Shown here one piece after another: positions 33,947 to 41,901 of a DNA stretch of 64,000 nucleotides. The translations under genes were made by a program, and so were the position numbers. This stretch comes from Oscillospiraceae bacterium (GTDB lineage Bacteria > Bacillota > Clostridia > Oscillospirales > Oscillospiraceae): the NCBI GenBank assembly GCA_020025595.1, contig JAHHRV010000009.1, positions 1 through 64,000 of the forward strand, written 5' to 3'. The notes under the pieces were generated by a model. The model made no database searches and had not been told where the DNA came from. It saw only the letters and a program-made list of their open reading frames with translations. Positions within the stretch are counted from its first letter, which is position 1. Each line of letters opens with the position of its first letter.

Positions 33947-35542
33947 TTAAGGACGACCGCCGAAGAAGAAATCAAAGGGATTCATAGCCGAAGGATCCTG
34001 AGACTGGGGAGGCATCGGCTGAGTCGGCTGCTGATTTTCTACAGGCTCTGTTGCAGGGGTCTGGGGCTTTTCGTCAAAGGTGATCTTCAGCTCCACTTCC
34101 TGACCTGCACGGAACACCTTGATGGTGGTGGTGTCTCCGGCGCTGAACTTGCGCAGCGCACTGGTCAGACCTGCATTGCTGGTGACTTCATGATCGCCAA
34201 CTGCAATGATGATGTCCTTGGGCTGGATACCTGCCTTTTCCGAGCAGCTGCCCTCTACCACACTCTGAACATAGGAGCCGGTGGGCAGAGAATACATACT
34301 TGCTGTTCTGGAATCCATCTCCATGACGGTGACACCCAGATATGCCTGATTCTTCAGATAACCGAAATCCTTCAAATCAGAAATCATGCTCATCACATCG
34401 TCAATGGGAATAGCAAAGCCGATACCCTCGATGGATGCGCCGGAAGAAGTGGAACCGGAGAATTTGGCGGTGGTGATACCTACGACTTCACCCTTCATGT
34501 TGAACAGGGGGCCGCCGGAGTTGCCGGGATTGATGGCTGCATCGGTCTGCATCATATTGATGAGGTTGCCGTCTGTGTTGATGGTTCTGTCCTTGGCGCT
34601 GATATAACCAACGGTCAGAGAAGAGGTCAGCTCACCCAGAGGGTTGCCGATTGCCACCACCTGATCGCCTACGATCAGATTTTCCGAGCTGCCGATTTTA
34701 ACGGGAGTCAGACCCTTTGCATCGACTTTCAGCAGAGAAACATCATTCAGCGCATCGTAACCAATCAGCTCTGCCGGGTACTCATCACCAAGATAGGTCA
34801 TGACCGTCAGAGTGCTTGCACCTTCTACCACATGGTAGTTGGAAATGATATAACCGTCCTCTGTGAGGATAAATCCGCTGCCGGAGGATGCCATCTCAGT
34901 CACCTGGCCCCACACATTGGTGGTGGTCTGGTTGGAGATTGCCACAACGCTGTTGACATTCATGGCATAAACCTGGCTGGGAGTCATAGCGCCCTCAGCT
35001 GCCACGGGAGAACCGGAAACGCTGTTACTGCCGGTAACGCCGCCCACACGCTTGAGCTCTTCCTGCAGCTGAGCAATCTGGGAATTGAAGTCACTGTAAA
35101 CCTTTGCCTGCTCTTTCTGCCAGTGGCGGTTGATCAGGCCTGCGGTTGTCGCGCAGCTGCCAATAACCACAACCACCGCCAGAACTGCTGCAATCACATG
35201 CTTTGTCCTGGTGCTCATCTTCTTGCGGGGCTTCTTGGGTTTTTCAGCCTTGGGCTGTTCGGTTTCCTGCTGGAATCCGGAGTTCTGTGCCGCACCATAG
35301 TCGGTTTGGCTGCCCGTCTGATTGTATGCATAATAAGGGGAATTGGCATAGGGAGATTCCTTCTGGCCTGCGCCTGCTCCACGATATGAACCGGTCGAAT
35401 TGGGCTGGTATGTGTTCTGTGACTGTTCCTGGGCCGCACTCTGCTGCGCAGGTTCACTTCCGTCATGTTCTGCAAACGGCTGAGCTGCTTCAGGCTCCGT
35501 GTTATTTACGGACTGTTCGTCCTCGTTTTCATAGGGTTCCAT
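33947..35542 (-). CDS. HtrA/DegP-like membrane-anchored serine protease with PDZ domain
   Basis: A 531-residue S1C protease of envelope quality control. A Gln/Tyr/Pro-rich cytoplasmic tail (1-100) is followed by a basic stretch and one membrane segment (about 116-136). A short coiled coil and the protease domain outside the membrane come next. The triad is His in NYHVVEGAS, Asp in NDVSLLK and Ser in GNSGGPLF. One PDZ domain follows (about 405-490), and the protein ends in a Pro/Gln-rich tail. The tail resembles those of other clostridial HtrA proteins. An AACGAAA/TTTCGTT dyad lies upstream of the gene. Confidence 0.95.
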   Translation of the reverse strand: MEPYENEDEQSVNNTEPEAAQPFAEHDGSEPAQQSAAQEQSQNTYQPNSTGSYRGAGAGQKESPYANSPYYAYNQTGSQTDYGAAQNSGFQQETEQPKAEKPKKPRKKMSTRTKHVIAAVLAVVVVIGSCATTAGLINRHWQKEQAKVYSDFNSQIAQLQEELKRVGGVTGSNSVSGSPVAAEGAMTPSQVYAMNVNSVVAISNQTTTNVWGQVTEMASSGSGFILTEDGYIISNYHVVEGASTLTVMTYLGDEYPAELIGYDALNDVSLLKVDAKGLTPVKIGSSENLIVGDQVVAIGNPLGELTSSLTVGYISAKDRTINTDGNLINMMQTDAAINPGNSGGPLFNMKGEVVGITTAKFSGSTSSGASIEGIGFAIPIDDVMSMISDLKDFGYLKNQAYLGVTVMEMDSRTASMYSLPTGSYVQSVVEGSCSEKAGIQPKDIIIAVGDHEVTSNAGLTSALRKFSAGDTTTIKVFRAGQEVELKITFDEKPQTPATEPVENQQPTQPMPPQSQDPSAMNPFDFFFGGRP

Positions 35543-35615
35543 GGGTCATTCCTCCTTGGAATTTCTTTGCAATCATCATATTCATAATATATGAAGAATC
35601 TATGTCGCTGAACCA

Positions 35616-35636
35616 AACGAAATATAAACTTTCGTT
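35616..35636. promoter_or_regulatory. Inverted repeat upstream of htrA
   Basis: AACGAAA and TTTCGTT arms with a 7 nt spacer, about 75 bp before the htrA start. It could bind a stress regulator, which is inference. Confidence 0.35.
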
Positions 35637-35738
35637 AAGAAAAGAGTGAAACCGACATATCTTCTTCATCATACCCCCGGAAGCCCCTATCGTCAAGCGC
35701 CGGATAAGTACGCCGCAGCACTGCGCTGCGGCAGATGC

Positions 35739-35897
35739 TTACTTCTTGCGGAAGCTCATGCAGTCTGTGCACTGATCCTGAGTGGGGTTGCACTCGTGGG
35801 TGCCCACCATGATGCGATCCAGAGCGCAGTAGTTGCCGGAAGATGCATGGTTTGCACACTGGCTTACGGTACATTCGATACACTTATTGACATTCAT
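35739..35897 (-). CDS. DUF1540 domain protein
   Basis: A 52-residue Cys-rich protein with seven Cys, including CIEC, CANH, CALD, C in HECNP, and CTDC. The spacing is that of the DUF1540 family, small proteins common in Clostridia and presumed to bind metal. The start at 35897 has AAGGAGG 8 nt upstream. Function is unknown. A GCCGCAGC/GCTGCGGC hairpin follows at 35712-35732. Confidence 0.85.
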   Translation of the reverse strand: MNVNKCIECTVSQCANHASSGNYCALDRIMVGTHECNPTQDQCTDCMSFRKK

Positions 35898-35964
35898 AAT
35901 AAAATCCTCCTTCAAATTGGGTTCGCTTTCTAGTATGTACCGTTTTTTGTGAATCATTCATTCG

Positions 35965-35993
35965 TTGCAAAGAAAGCGTTCGTATGATATGAT
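35965..35993 (+). promoter_or_regulatory. Promoter of rpe
   Basis: TTGCAA at 35965-35970, a 17 bp spacer and TATGAT at 35988-35993. Confidence 0.65.
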
Positions 35994-36038
35994 TGTGAAG
36001 ATATAATTATTTTGAATTTTATGGGAGGAATTCAATAA

Positions 36039-36689
36039 ATGGCCATTATTTCGCCCTCGATCCTGTCCGCTGATTTTGTAAATCTGGAGCGGGATATCCA
36101 TGTCTGCAAAGATGCCGGTGCTCCCTGGATCCACGTGGATGTCATGGACGGTCACTTCGTCCCCAACATCACCATTGGTATCCCTGTGGTCGCCGCCCTG
36201 CGCAAGGTTACGGATCTTGTGCTGGATGTGCACCTGATGATCGACAGACCCATCCGCTATGTGGATCAGTTCTGTGCCAGCGGTGCAGACTATCTTACGG
36301 TTCATCTGGAAGCAGACACCCCGGAAAACATTCACCAAACCTTGAAAAACATCCGCGCAAAGGGTGTCAAGGCGGGTCTTTCCATCAAGCCCGGCACTCC
36401 TGTTGAAGCACTGGAGCCTTATCTTGGCGAGTGCGACATGATCCTGATCATGACAGTGGAGCCCGGCTTTGGCGGTCAGAGCTTCATGGGCGACATGATG
36501 CCCAAGCTGGTCTGGCTGAAGGAGAAGCTGGCATCTGTGAACCCCGAATGCCTGCTTCAGGTTGACGGCGGTGTAGACCTGCGCACCGCTCCTGTCTGCA
36601 AGGAAGCAGGTGCAAATGTTCTGGTTTCCGGCTCTGCCTTCTTCAAGTCCCAGGACAAGGCTGCGTTTGTTGCCGAAGTACAGAAATAA
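36039..36689 (+). CDS. rpe: Ribulose-phosphate 3-epimerase
   Basis: A 216-residue TIM barrel interconverting ribulose 5-phosphate and xylulose 5-phosphate. Signatures are SPSILSADF, the metal and catalytic residues in HVDVMDGHFVPN, DVHLMI, TVEPGFGGQ and DGGV. The related D-allulose-6-phosphate epimerase cannot be fully excluded. It is monocistronic, and no CO2-fixation or ribosome genes are adjacent. Confidence 0.95.
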   Translation: MAIISPSILSADFVNLERDIHVCKDAGAPWIHVDVMDGHFVPNITIGIPVVAALRKVTDLVLDVHLMIDRPIRYVDQFCASGADYLTVHLEADTPENIHQTLKNIRAKGVKAGLSIKPGTPVEALEPYLGECDMILIMTVEPGFGGQSFMGDMMPKLVWLKEKLASVNPECLLQVDGGVDLRTAPVCKEAGANVLVSGSAFFKSQDKAAFVAEVQK

Positions 36690-36733
36690 CCGTCTTCTAA
36701 AACCGTTATACCGATATTTTATGACGGAATTGA

Positions 36734-36763
36734 TTGACAATACTATGGATATTATTGTATAAT
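36734..36763 (+). promoter_or_regulatory. Strong promoter of the Fe-S scaffold/GGGtGRT operon
   Basis: TTGACA at 36734-36739 and TATAAT at 36758-36763, 18 bp apart. Both hexamers are perfect, which agrees with the strong codon bias of the two genes. Confidence 0.85.
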
Positions 36764-36850
36764 GACCCCGGAGAATGTCTATTTTCCAAAAGCAAATCTA
36801 TCCGAAGGCGGGAATACTCCCGACTTTTAGAAAAGAAAGGAATTTTTGCC

Positions 36851-37543
36851 ATGATTTATAGTGCAGAAGTACAAAACATGTGCTCCGTCGGTAAGGGCGC
36901 TTACCACGGTCCTGCACCCATCCCCGAAGAGGGCAAGTGGGTTCAGGCTAAGCAGATTCAGGATATCAGCGGCTTCACCCACGGTGTGGGCTGGTGCGCA
37001 CCTCAGCAGGGTGCATGTAAGCTGACCCTGAACATCAAGGAAGGTATCATCGAAGAGGCTCTGGTTGAGACTCTGGGCTGCTCCGGCATGACCCACTCCG
37101 CAGCTATGGCTTCCGAGATCCTGATTGGTAAGACCATTCTGGAAGCTCTGAACACCGACCTGGTATGTGATGCTATCAACACCGCTATGCGTGAACTGTT
37201 CCTGCAGATCGTTTACGGCCGCAGCCAGTCCGCATTCTCCGAAGGCGGCCTCGCAGTCGGCGCTTCCCTGGAAGACCTGGGCAAGGGCCTGCGCAGCCAG
37301 GTTGGCACCATGTTCGCTACCAAGGCTAAGGGCCCCCGTTACCTGGAGATGGCTGAGGGTTATGTTACCCGCTGTGCTCTGGACGAGGACAACCTGATCA
37401 TTGGCTACGAGTTCATCAACCTGGGTAAGATGATGGACTTCATCAAGAAGGGTGACGATGCTAACACCGCTCTCGAAAAGGCAAAGGGTACCTACGGCCG
37501 TTTCGATGGTGCTGTCAAGTATATCGATCCCCGTAAAGACTAA
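36851..37543 (+). CDS. IscU/NifU-like iron-sulfur scaffold-type protein, partner of GGGtGRT
   Basis: A 230-residue protein whose middle resembles the IscU/NifU N-terminal fold. GACKLTLNIKEGIIEEALVETLGC and the following MTHSAAMASEILIGKTILEAL align with the scaffold region that carries two of the three cluster-binding Cys (C56 and C77 here). The third Cys is not in its usual place; C175 in RCALDED is a candidate. N- and C-terminal extensions are longer than in IscU. The start at 36851 has AAAGGAA upstream. It is 16 bp before the GGGtGRT gene, a conserved pairing in anaerobes. Codon bias indicates high expression. Function is unproven. Confidence 0.82.
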   Translation: MIYSAEVQNMCSVGKGAYHGPAPIPEEGKWVQAKQIQDISGFTHGVGWCAPQQGACKLTLNIKEGIIEEALVETLGCSGMTHSAAMASEILIGKTILEALNTDLVCDAINTAMRELFLQIVYGRSQSAFSEGGLAVGASLEDLGKGLRSQVGTMFATKAKGPRYLEMAEGYVTRCALDEDNLIIGYEFINLGKMMDFIKKGDDANTALEKAKGTYGRFDGAVKYIDPRKD

Positions 37544-37559
37544 GAGGAGGGCATGAAAC

Positions 37560-38561
37560 ATGGCTTTGTTTGAAGGTTACGAAAGAAAGATCGACAAAAT
37601 CAATGGTGTCCTTGCTCAGTACGGTCTGAACTCTGTTGAAGAGTGCCGTGAGATCTGCCAGGCTAAGGGCTTCGACCCCTACACCATCGTTAAGGGCATT
37701 CAGCCCATCTGCTTCGAGGACGTTGCATGGGCCTACTGCATGGGCGCTGCTATCGCTCTGAAGAAGGACGTTAAGACTGCTGCTGACGCTGCTGAGGCTA
37801 TCGGCATCGGCCTGCAGGCATTCTGCATCCCCGGCTCCGTTGCTGAGGACCGTAAGGTCGGTCTGGGCCACGGCAACCTGGGCGCTATGCTGCTGCGTGA
37901 CGAGACCAAGTGCTTCGCATTCCTGGCTGGCCACGAGTCCTTCGCTGCTGCTGAAGGCGCTATCGGCATTGCCCGTTCCGCTAACAAGGCTCGTAAGGAG
38001 CCCCTGCGTGTTATTCTGAACGGTCTGGGCAAGGACGCTGCTCAGATCATCTCCAGAATCAATGGCTTCACCTACGTGCAGACCAAGTTCGACTACTACA
38101 CCAGCGAGCTGACTGTCGTTAAGGAGTGGAAGTACTCCGAAGGCGAGCGTGCTGCTGTCCGTTGCTTCGGCTGTGACGATGTCCGTGAAGGCGTTGCTAT
38201 CATGCACATGGAAGGTGTTGACGTTTCCATCACCGGTAACTCCACCAACCCCACCCGTTTCCAGCATCCCGTTGCCGGCACCTACAAGAAGGAATGTGTC
38301 GAGCAGGGTAAGAAGTACTTCTCCGTTGCTTCCGGTGGTGGCACGGGCCGTACTCTGCACCCCGACAACATGGCTGCAGGTCCCGCTTCCTACGGCATGA
38401 CCGACACCATGGGTCGTATGCACTCCGATGCACAGTTTGCTGGTTCTTCCTCCGTCCCCGCTCACGTTGAAATGATGGGCTTCCTGGGCGCAGGTAACAA
38501 CCCCATGGTCGGCATGACCGTTTCCGTGGCTGTTGCTGTTGAGGAGTCCCTGAAGGGCTAA
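37560..38561 (+). CDS. GGGtGRT family protein, unknown function
   Basis: A 333-residue protein of the GGGtGRT family, named from the motif seen at residues 259-265 (GGGTGRT). Other conserved-looking features are nine Cys including CFGC (202-205), Gly-rich segments GLGHGNLGAM (101-110) and FLGAGNNPMVG near the end. It has no membrane segment or signal. It always seems to travel with an Fe-S scaffold-like gene, as here, which suggests a joint role around metal clusters or sulfur. Codon bias is among the strongest in the window, so it is likely an abundant protein. No reaction is known to me. Confidence 0.88.
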   Translation: MALFEGYERKIDKINGVLAQYGLNSVEECREICQAKGFDPYTIVKGIQPICFEDVAWAYCMGAAIALKKDVKTAADAAEAIGIGLQAFCIPGSVAEDRKVGLGHGNLGAMLLRDETKCFAFLAGHESFAAAEGAIGIARSANKARKEPLRVILNGLGKDAAQIISRINGFTYVQTKFDYYTSELTVVKEWKYSEGERAAVRCFGCDDVREGVAIMHMEGVDVSITGNSTNPTRFQHPVAGTYKKECVEQGKKYFSVASGGGTGRTLHPDNMAAGPASYGMTDTMGRMHSDAQFAGSSSVPAHVEMMGFLGAGNNPMVGMTVSVAVAVEESLKG

Positions 38562-38577
38562 TCCTTTCTGAAAAATT

Positions 38578-38613
38578 GAATCGGGAATTCCATTTGGGAT
38601 TCCCGATTTTTTT
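38578..38613 (+). terminator. Terminator of the scaffold/GGGtGRT operon
   Basis: AATCGGGAATTCC and GGATTCCCGATT arms followed by seven T. Confidence 0.9.
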
Positions 38614-38618
38614 ATGCC

Positions 38619-38647
38619 TTGAAAATGTCCCCACCATCGGCTATACT
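38619..38647 (+). promoter_or_regulatory. Promoter of the FliB-like gene
   Basis: TTGAAA at 38619-38624, a 17 bp spacer and TATACT at 38642-38647, directly after the preceding terminator. Confidence 0.7.
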
Positions 38648-38668
38648 GACTCCATTGGAGGCGATTTC

Positions 38669-39682
38669 ATGGAACATATTTATCCATCTTATTATAATGA
38701 CTTTCACTGCATCGCCGGGCGCTGTCCCGATAGCTGCTGCCGCGAATGGGATGTGCAGGTCGATGAGGATACTGCCGCAAATTACCGCTCACTGGAAGGC
38801 CCTCTGGGTGACGCACTGCGCAGCGCCATGTACGAAGAAGACGGCGACACCTACCTGGGCCACAATCAGGAAGGCCGCTGTCCCCTGTGGCAGCCCGACG
38901 GCCTGTGCCGGGTCCAGTGCACTCTGGGTCACGATGCTCTGAGTCAGGTCTGCCAGGAATTTCCCCGAATCAAACAGGATTACGGTCCCTTTATCGAGCA
39001 CGATCTGGAAATGAGCTGCCCGGAAGCAGCAAGAATTATGTTAAGCTCCAAAGAATGGTCACTGACCACATCCGCCACAGAAGAACCCGGCGAGCCGGAA
39101 TGCGACGAGGAACTGATGGCACTTCTGCAGCGTACCCGTCCCGTTGCTCTCTCCCTGATGGCAGATACCCGGTTTTCCATGGGGGAACGCCTTTCCATTT
39201 TGCTGATGTACAGCTACCACATCCAGGCGCAGATCGACGGCGCAGAAGAAACGCCCTTCGACCCGGCCGCTGCTTTGGAAGAAGCCAGGGGCTTTGCAGG
39301 TGCCGGTGACTTCCCTGCCCTGCTGGATACCTTCCGGAATCTGGAGATTCTTACTGACCGCTGGAAGAACCTGCTCGACAACCCCCATGCTGCCCCCAGC
39401 TGGTTTGATTGCCTGCGCCAGCTGTCCCAGTACGGAATCTATCGGTATTATTACCAGGCGGTGTCCGACTACGATCTGGTCTGCCGCATCAAATTCATCG
39501 TCACCTACTGCATCATGGCAGCATTCCTCTGCGGTGATGACTTTGCATCTCAGGTCAACTGCATTCAGCTGTTCTCCAAGGAAATCGAAAACGATTCGGA
39601 GAACATGGACGCTCTGCTGGACGGAGCCTATACCTGCCCCGGCCTGACCGACTCCAATCTTTTGGGCCTGCTCCTGCAATAA
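38669..39682 (+). CDS. FliB-like (flagellin lysine N-methylase family) protein
   Basis: A 337-residue protein opening with the Cys-rich pattern of the FliB/YkgJ-like family (CIAGRCPDSCCREWDVQVDED, residues about 13-34, split here as CIAGRCPDSCC and EWDVQVDED). More Cys follow in GRCPLW, GLCRVQC and VCQEFPR, likely binding a metal or cluster. FliB methylates flagellin lysines in Salmonella. No flagellar gene is in this window, and many gut Clostridia carry this family without flagella, so the substrate here is uncertain. The start at 38669 has TTGGAGG upstream. Confidence 0.82.
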   Translation: MEHIYPSYYNDFHCIAGRCPDSCCREWDVQVDEDTAANYRSLEGPLGDALRSAMYEEDGDTYLGHNQEGRCPLWQPDGLCRVQCTLGHDALSQVCQEFPRIKQDYGPFIEHDLEMSCPEAARIMLSSKEWSLTTSATEEPGEPECDEELMALLQRTRPVALSLMADTRFSMGERLSILLMYSYHIQAQIDGAEETPFDPAAALEEARGFAGAGDFPALLDTFRNLEILTDRWKNLLDNPHAAPSWFDCLRQLSQYGIYRYYYQAVSDYDLVCRIKFIVTYCIMAAFLCGDDFASQVNCIQLFSKEIENDSENMDALLDGAYTCPGLTDSNLLGLLLQ

Positions 39683-39684
39683 AA

Positions 39685-39716
39685 GAACCCCGGAAACTCA
39701 AGTTTCCGGGGTTTTC
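39685..39716. terminator. Bidirectional terminator between the FliB-like gene and yitT
   Basis: AACCCCGGAAACT and AGTTTCCGGGGTT arms with a 2 nt loop, and T-rich on both sides. Confidence 0.88.
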
Positions 39717-40574
39717 TTATGATTCATTTGCAACACGGTCCAGGGTGTAGCCTCTGCCGTTTACATTTTTCACATCGCCTGCGACGATAAATGCGTGGGA
39801 ATCGATTGCCAAAATGGCATCACGGATTTCCGGATACTTGTTGGCATAAACCACTGAGTAGATCGCCTGCTGCGGGATTCGGTCATAGCCGGTCTCCACA
39901 TTCAGCAGCGTGACACCGCAGTCCATATTCTTCAGAATTTCCTCCCGAATCTTCTCGTATTCCGGAGAAATCACGGTGATTTCCACCTTCCGCTCGCCGG
40001 AAACGACCACACGGTCCACCGTAGTGGACATGATGAGAATGATAATGATGCTGTAGAGGATTCCATCCATACCCTTGATGCATACCTGCAGCAGCACAAC
40101 CACCGCATCAAAGAAGAACATGGATTTTCCCACAGGGATTCCCTTGTACTTGTAGAGAATACACGGCGGAATATCCATACCGCCTGTGGAACCACCGGCT
40201 CGCACAACCAAACCGATGCCGATTCCTGCGGTCAATGCACAGAAAATTGCGCAGACCAGCTTGTCTTCTGTAAACAGCGTGCCCAGAGGCAGCACCTCAA
40301 ACACCGCCATGATGCACGGATAGATCACCGTTGATGCAAGGGAAGCTGCGGCAAACTGCCAGCCCATGAATGCCCAGCCAACGAAGAACAGCGTACCATT
40401 TACCATCGCTGCCAGAATGGACAATTTCACCGGGATAAACTGCTGCAGTCCCAAAGCAATGCCGTTGGCACCGCCCAGCATAAAACCGTTGGGCACAACA
40501 AATGCACAGATTGCAAATGCAAGCAGCGCATTACCTAAAAGAATATTGGGAAGAATTTTCCATTGATTTTTCAT
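39717..40574 (-). CDS. YitT family membrane protein
   Basis: A 285-residue protein with about five or six membrane segments (the YitT domain) and a C-terminal DUF2179 domain of about 70 residues (KVEITVISPEYEKIREEIL to HAFIVAGDVKNVNGRGY). The GGSTGGMDI loop (residues about 128-136) is a family hallmark. Members are widespread in Bacillota and their transported solute is unknown. It is monocistronic. The 170 bases upstream show no other gene. Confidence 0.9.
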   Translation of the reverse strand: MKNQWKILPNILLGNALLAFAICAFVVPNGFMLGGANGIALGLQQFIPVKLSILAAMVNGTLFFVGWAFMGWQFAAASLASTVIYPCIMAVFEVLPLGTLFTEDKLVCAIFCALTAGIGIGLVVRAGGSTGGMDIPPCILYKYKGIPVGKSMFFFDAVVVLLQVCIKGMDGILYSIIIILIMSTTVDRVVVSGERKVEITVISPEYEKIREEILKNMDCGVTLLNVETGYDRIPQQAIYSVVYANKYPEIRDAILAIDSHAFIVAGDVKNVNGRGYTLDRVANES

Positions 40575-40747
40575 TGAGAACCCCCTATATCTCTCGCATC
40601 CTCAAAAATTCACTATTTGTTATTGTATCGAAATTCCCCGGATAAATCAACAGGATGTCACCTGTTTCTCATTTTTCTCCATTTCAGACATTCTGACATC
40701 CATGATAAAACAGCGCATATGCGATTTGCACAGGCGCTGTCATTTCT

Positions 40748-41284
40748 TTATTCCAGTACCACCATTCTGGGCTCGTGTCCCATGGCAGGGATAATCTTGT
40801 CCATCAAATCGCAGGTCTTCAGCCGCAGCGAAGAGGTATTAATGCAGGGGTGACACCCAACATATTCCCCTTTCAGCACATCTTCGTCAATCAGCAGCTG
40901 TACATGATGCTCGGTATCGTTCATCAGACCCAGCACGCTCAAGGAGCCGGGAGTGATATCCAGAAACCGTTCCATAAACTCTGCATCTGCAAAGGACAGC
41001 CGGGACGATCCGATCTGTTTGGACAGCACCGAAGTTTTGAAGGGCTTGTCCCCCGGCAGCAGCAACAGGTAGAAGTCGGTTTTCTGTCGATTGCACAGCA
41101 ACAAATTCTTGCAGATGGGAGCCTCCAGCGCCTCATCCACCGCAGCACAGGCCTCCATGGTCATGGCCGCTTCATGGTCGATTCGCTGATAGTCGATGCC
41201 CAGCCCATCCAAAAAGTCATACACACGAACCTCTTTCTCCAGCCGTCCGGAGCAATCAGAGGGTCTGCCCTGTACCAGTGTCAT
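40748..41284 (-). CDS. Prolyl-tRNA deacylase-type editing protein (ProX/PrdX, YbaK-like)
   Basis: A 178-residue protein of the YbaK/ProRS editing-domain superfamily, free-standing. Such proteins remove alanine or cysteine wrongly attached to tRNA-Pro. The KNLLLCNRQKTDFYLLLLPG and GSLSVLGLMNDTEHHVQLLID segments are typical. The start at 41284 is chosen because the promoter (TTGCCC, 18 bp, TATAAT) would start transcription about 27 nt upstream, leaving no room for the earlier ATG, and GAGG lies 8 nt before it. Confidence 0.88.
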   Translation of the reverse strand: MTLVQGRPSDCSGRLEKEVRVYDFLDGLGIDYQRIDHEAAMTMEACAAVDEALEAPICKNLLLCNRQKTDFYLLLLPGDKPFKTSVLSKQIGSSRLSFADAEFMERFLDITPGSLSVLGLMNDTEHHVQLLIDEDVLKGEYVGCHPCINTSSLRLKTCDLMDKIIPAMGHEPRMVVLE

Positions 41285-41317
41285 ATCACAAGCCTCATTT
41301 CTCATAAAATCAGAGGT

Positions 41318-41347
41318 ATTATAGCACAATCAGAACCCTTTGGGCAA
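41318..41347 (-). promoter_or_regulatory. Promoter of the deacylase gene
   Basis: On the minus strand TTGCCC (complement of 41342-41347), an 18 bp spacer and TATAAT (complement of 41318-41323). Confidence 0.65.
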
Positions 41348-41371
41348 TAAAAAAACGCCGTATCCGGCGTG
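41348..41371 (-). terminator. Second of two tandem terminators after the candidate RNA
   Basis: ACGCCG and CGGCGT arms with a 4 nt loop, followed by seven T on the minus strand. Confidence 0.8.
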
Positions 41372-41378
41372 ACGCTGC

Positions 41379-41646
41379 AAAAAATAGGAATAACCCTCGA
41401 CCTAGCCATCTAACCACGGTGCCGGTCAAGGGTTATTCCCTGAATGCTTGGGTTCAATCATTGGATAACCTCACTTTCTATTGTCTATGATGTGGCTGCT
41501 ATCACATTTTTAAGATACTCCCGTTAATGATCTTACATTCCTATTTTCTTCTTACTTCTCAGAAACTCTATATAATCGGAAGATTTCTTTGGTTAAAAGC
41601 CACATCTTTAGGGGGTTTTACCTCTGCATTGGTATCACCTCTTCGT
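41379..41646 (-). ncRNA. Candidate structured RNA or leader with mini-ORF
   Basis: A minus-strand unit without a normal gene. A possible promoter is TTGCAT (complement of 41676-41681), 17 bp, TAAATT. It ends in a strong terminator whose 16 bp arms, GGAATAACCCTTGACC and GGTCGAGGGTTATTCC, are at 41387-41439, followed by TATTTTTT. Two mini-ORFs are inside: MQR behind GAGGTGATACC, and the 17-residue MWLLTKEIFRLYRVSEK at 41552-41605. The start of the second can pair with a segment 100 nt downstream (9 bp, complements of 41598-41606 and 41489-41497). This looks like an attenuation leader whose gene is missing, or an independent small RNA. I match it to no known class. Confidence 0.5.
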
Positions 41647-41755
41647 GTCTATAATTTAACACACGCCCGTCCTGAATGCAAGATACACAGCGCACAAATA
41701 TTGTGCACATAAGTTGTTGAAACCGCAGATTTCACCCGTATTCTCTGACATTCTG

Positions 41756-41785
41756 TTGACAATTATCCTGTCACTTTGATATACT
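41756..41785 (+). promoter_or_regulatory. Isolated near-consensus promoter
   Basis: TTGACA at 41756-41761, an 18 bp spacer and TATACT at 41780-41785. The expected start point falls at a hairpin, and no plus-strand gene follows. Confidence 0.5.
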
Positions 41786-41794
41786 TAATCTGTT

Positions 41795-41820
41795 GGGCAG
41801 CCGTACAGCTGCCCATTTTT
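41795..41820 (+). terminator. Hairpin directly after the isolated promoter
   Basis: GGGCAGC and GCTGCCC arms with a 6 nt loop, then ATTTTT. Confidence 0.65.
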
Positions 41821-41835
41821 CGCATTTTCCCCTGC

Positions 41836-41876
41836 AAAAAGAAACGCACCGAAGTCTGAAACCTCGGTGCGTTTTG
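41836..41876. terminator. Terminator of the chromate-transporter operon
   Basis: AAACGCACCGA and TCGGTGCGTTT arms, 11 bp, with a CTTTTT tail on the minus strand and TTTTGTG on the plus strand. Confidence 0.85.
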
Positions 41877-41901
41877 TGATTTTTCAGCATCGAACCCCAG
41901 G

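Noticed and set aside
41348..41690. Known RNA classes (tmRNA, 6S, SRP RNA, RNase P RNA) for the candidate RNA
   Set aside because: No CCA end with tag frame, no RNase P conserved core, no SRP tetraloop and no long open 6S bubble could be found.
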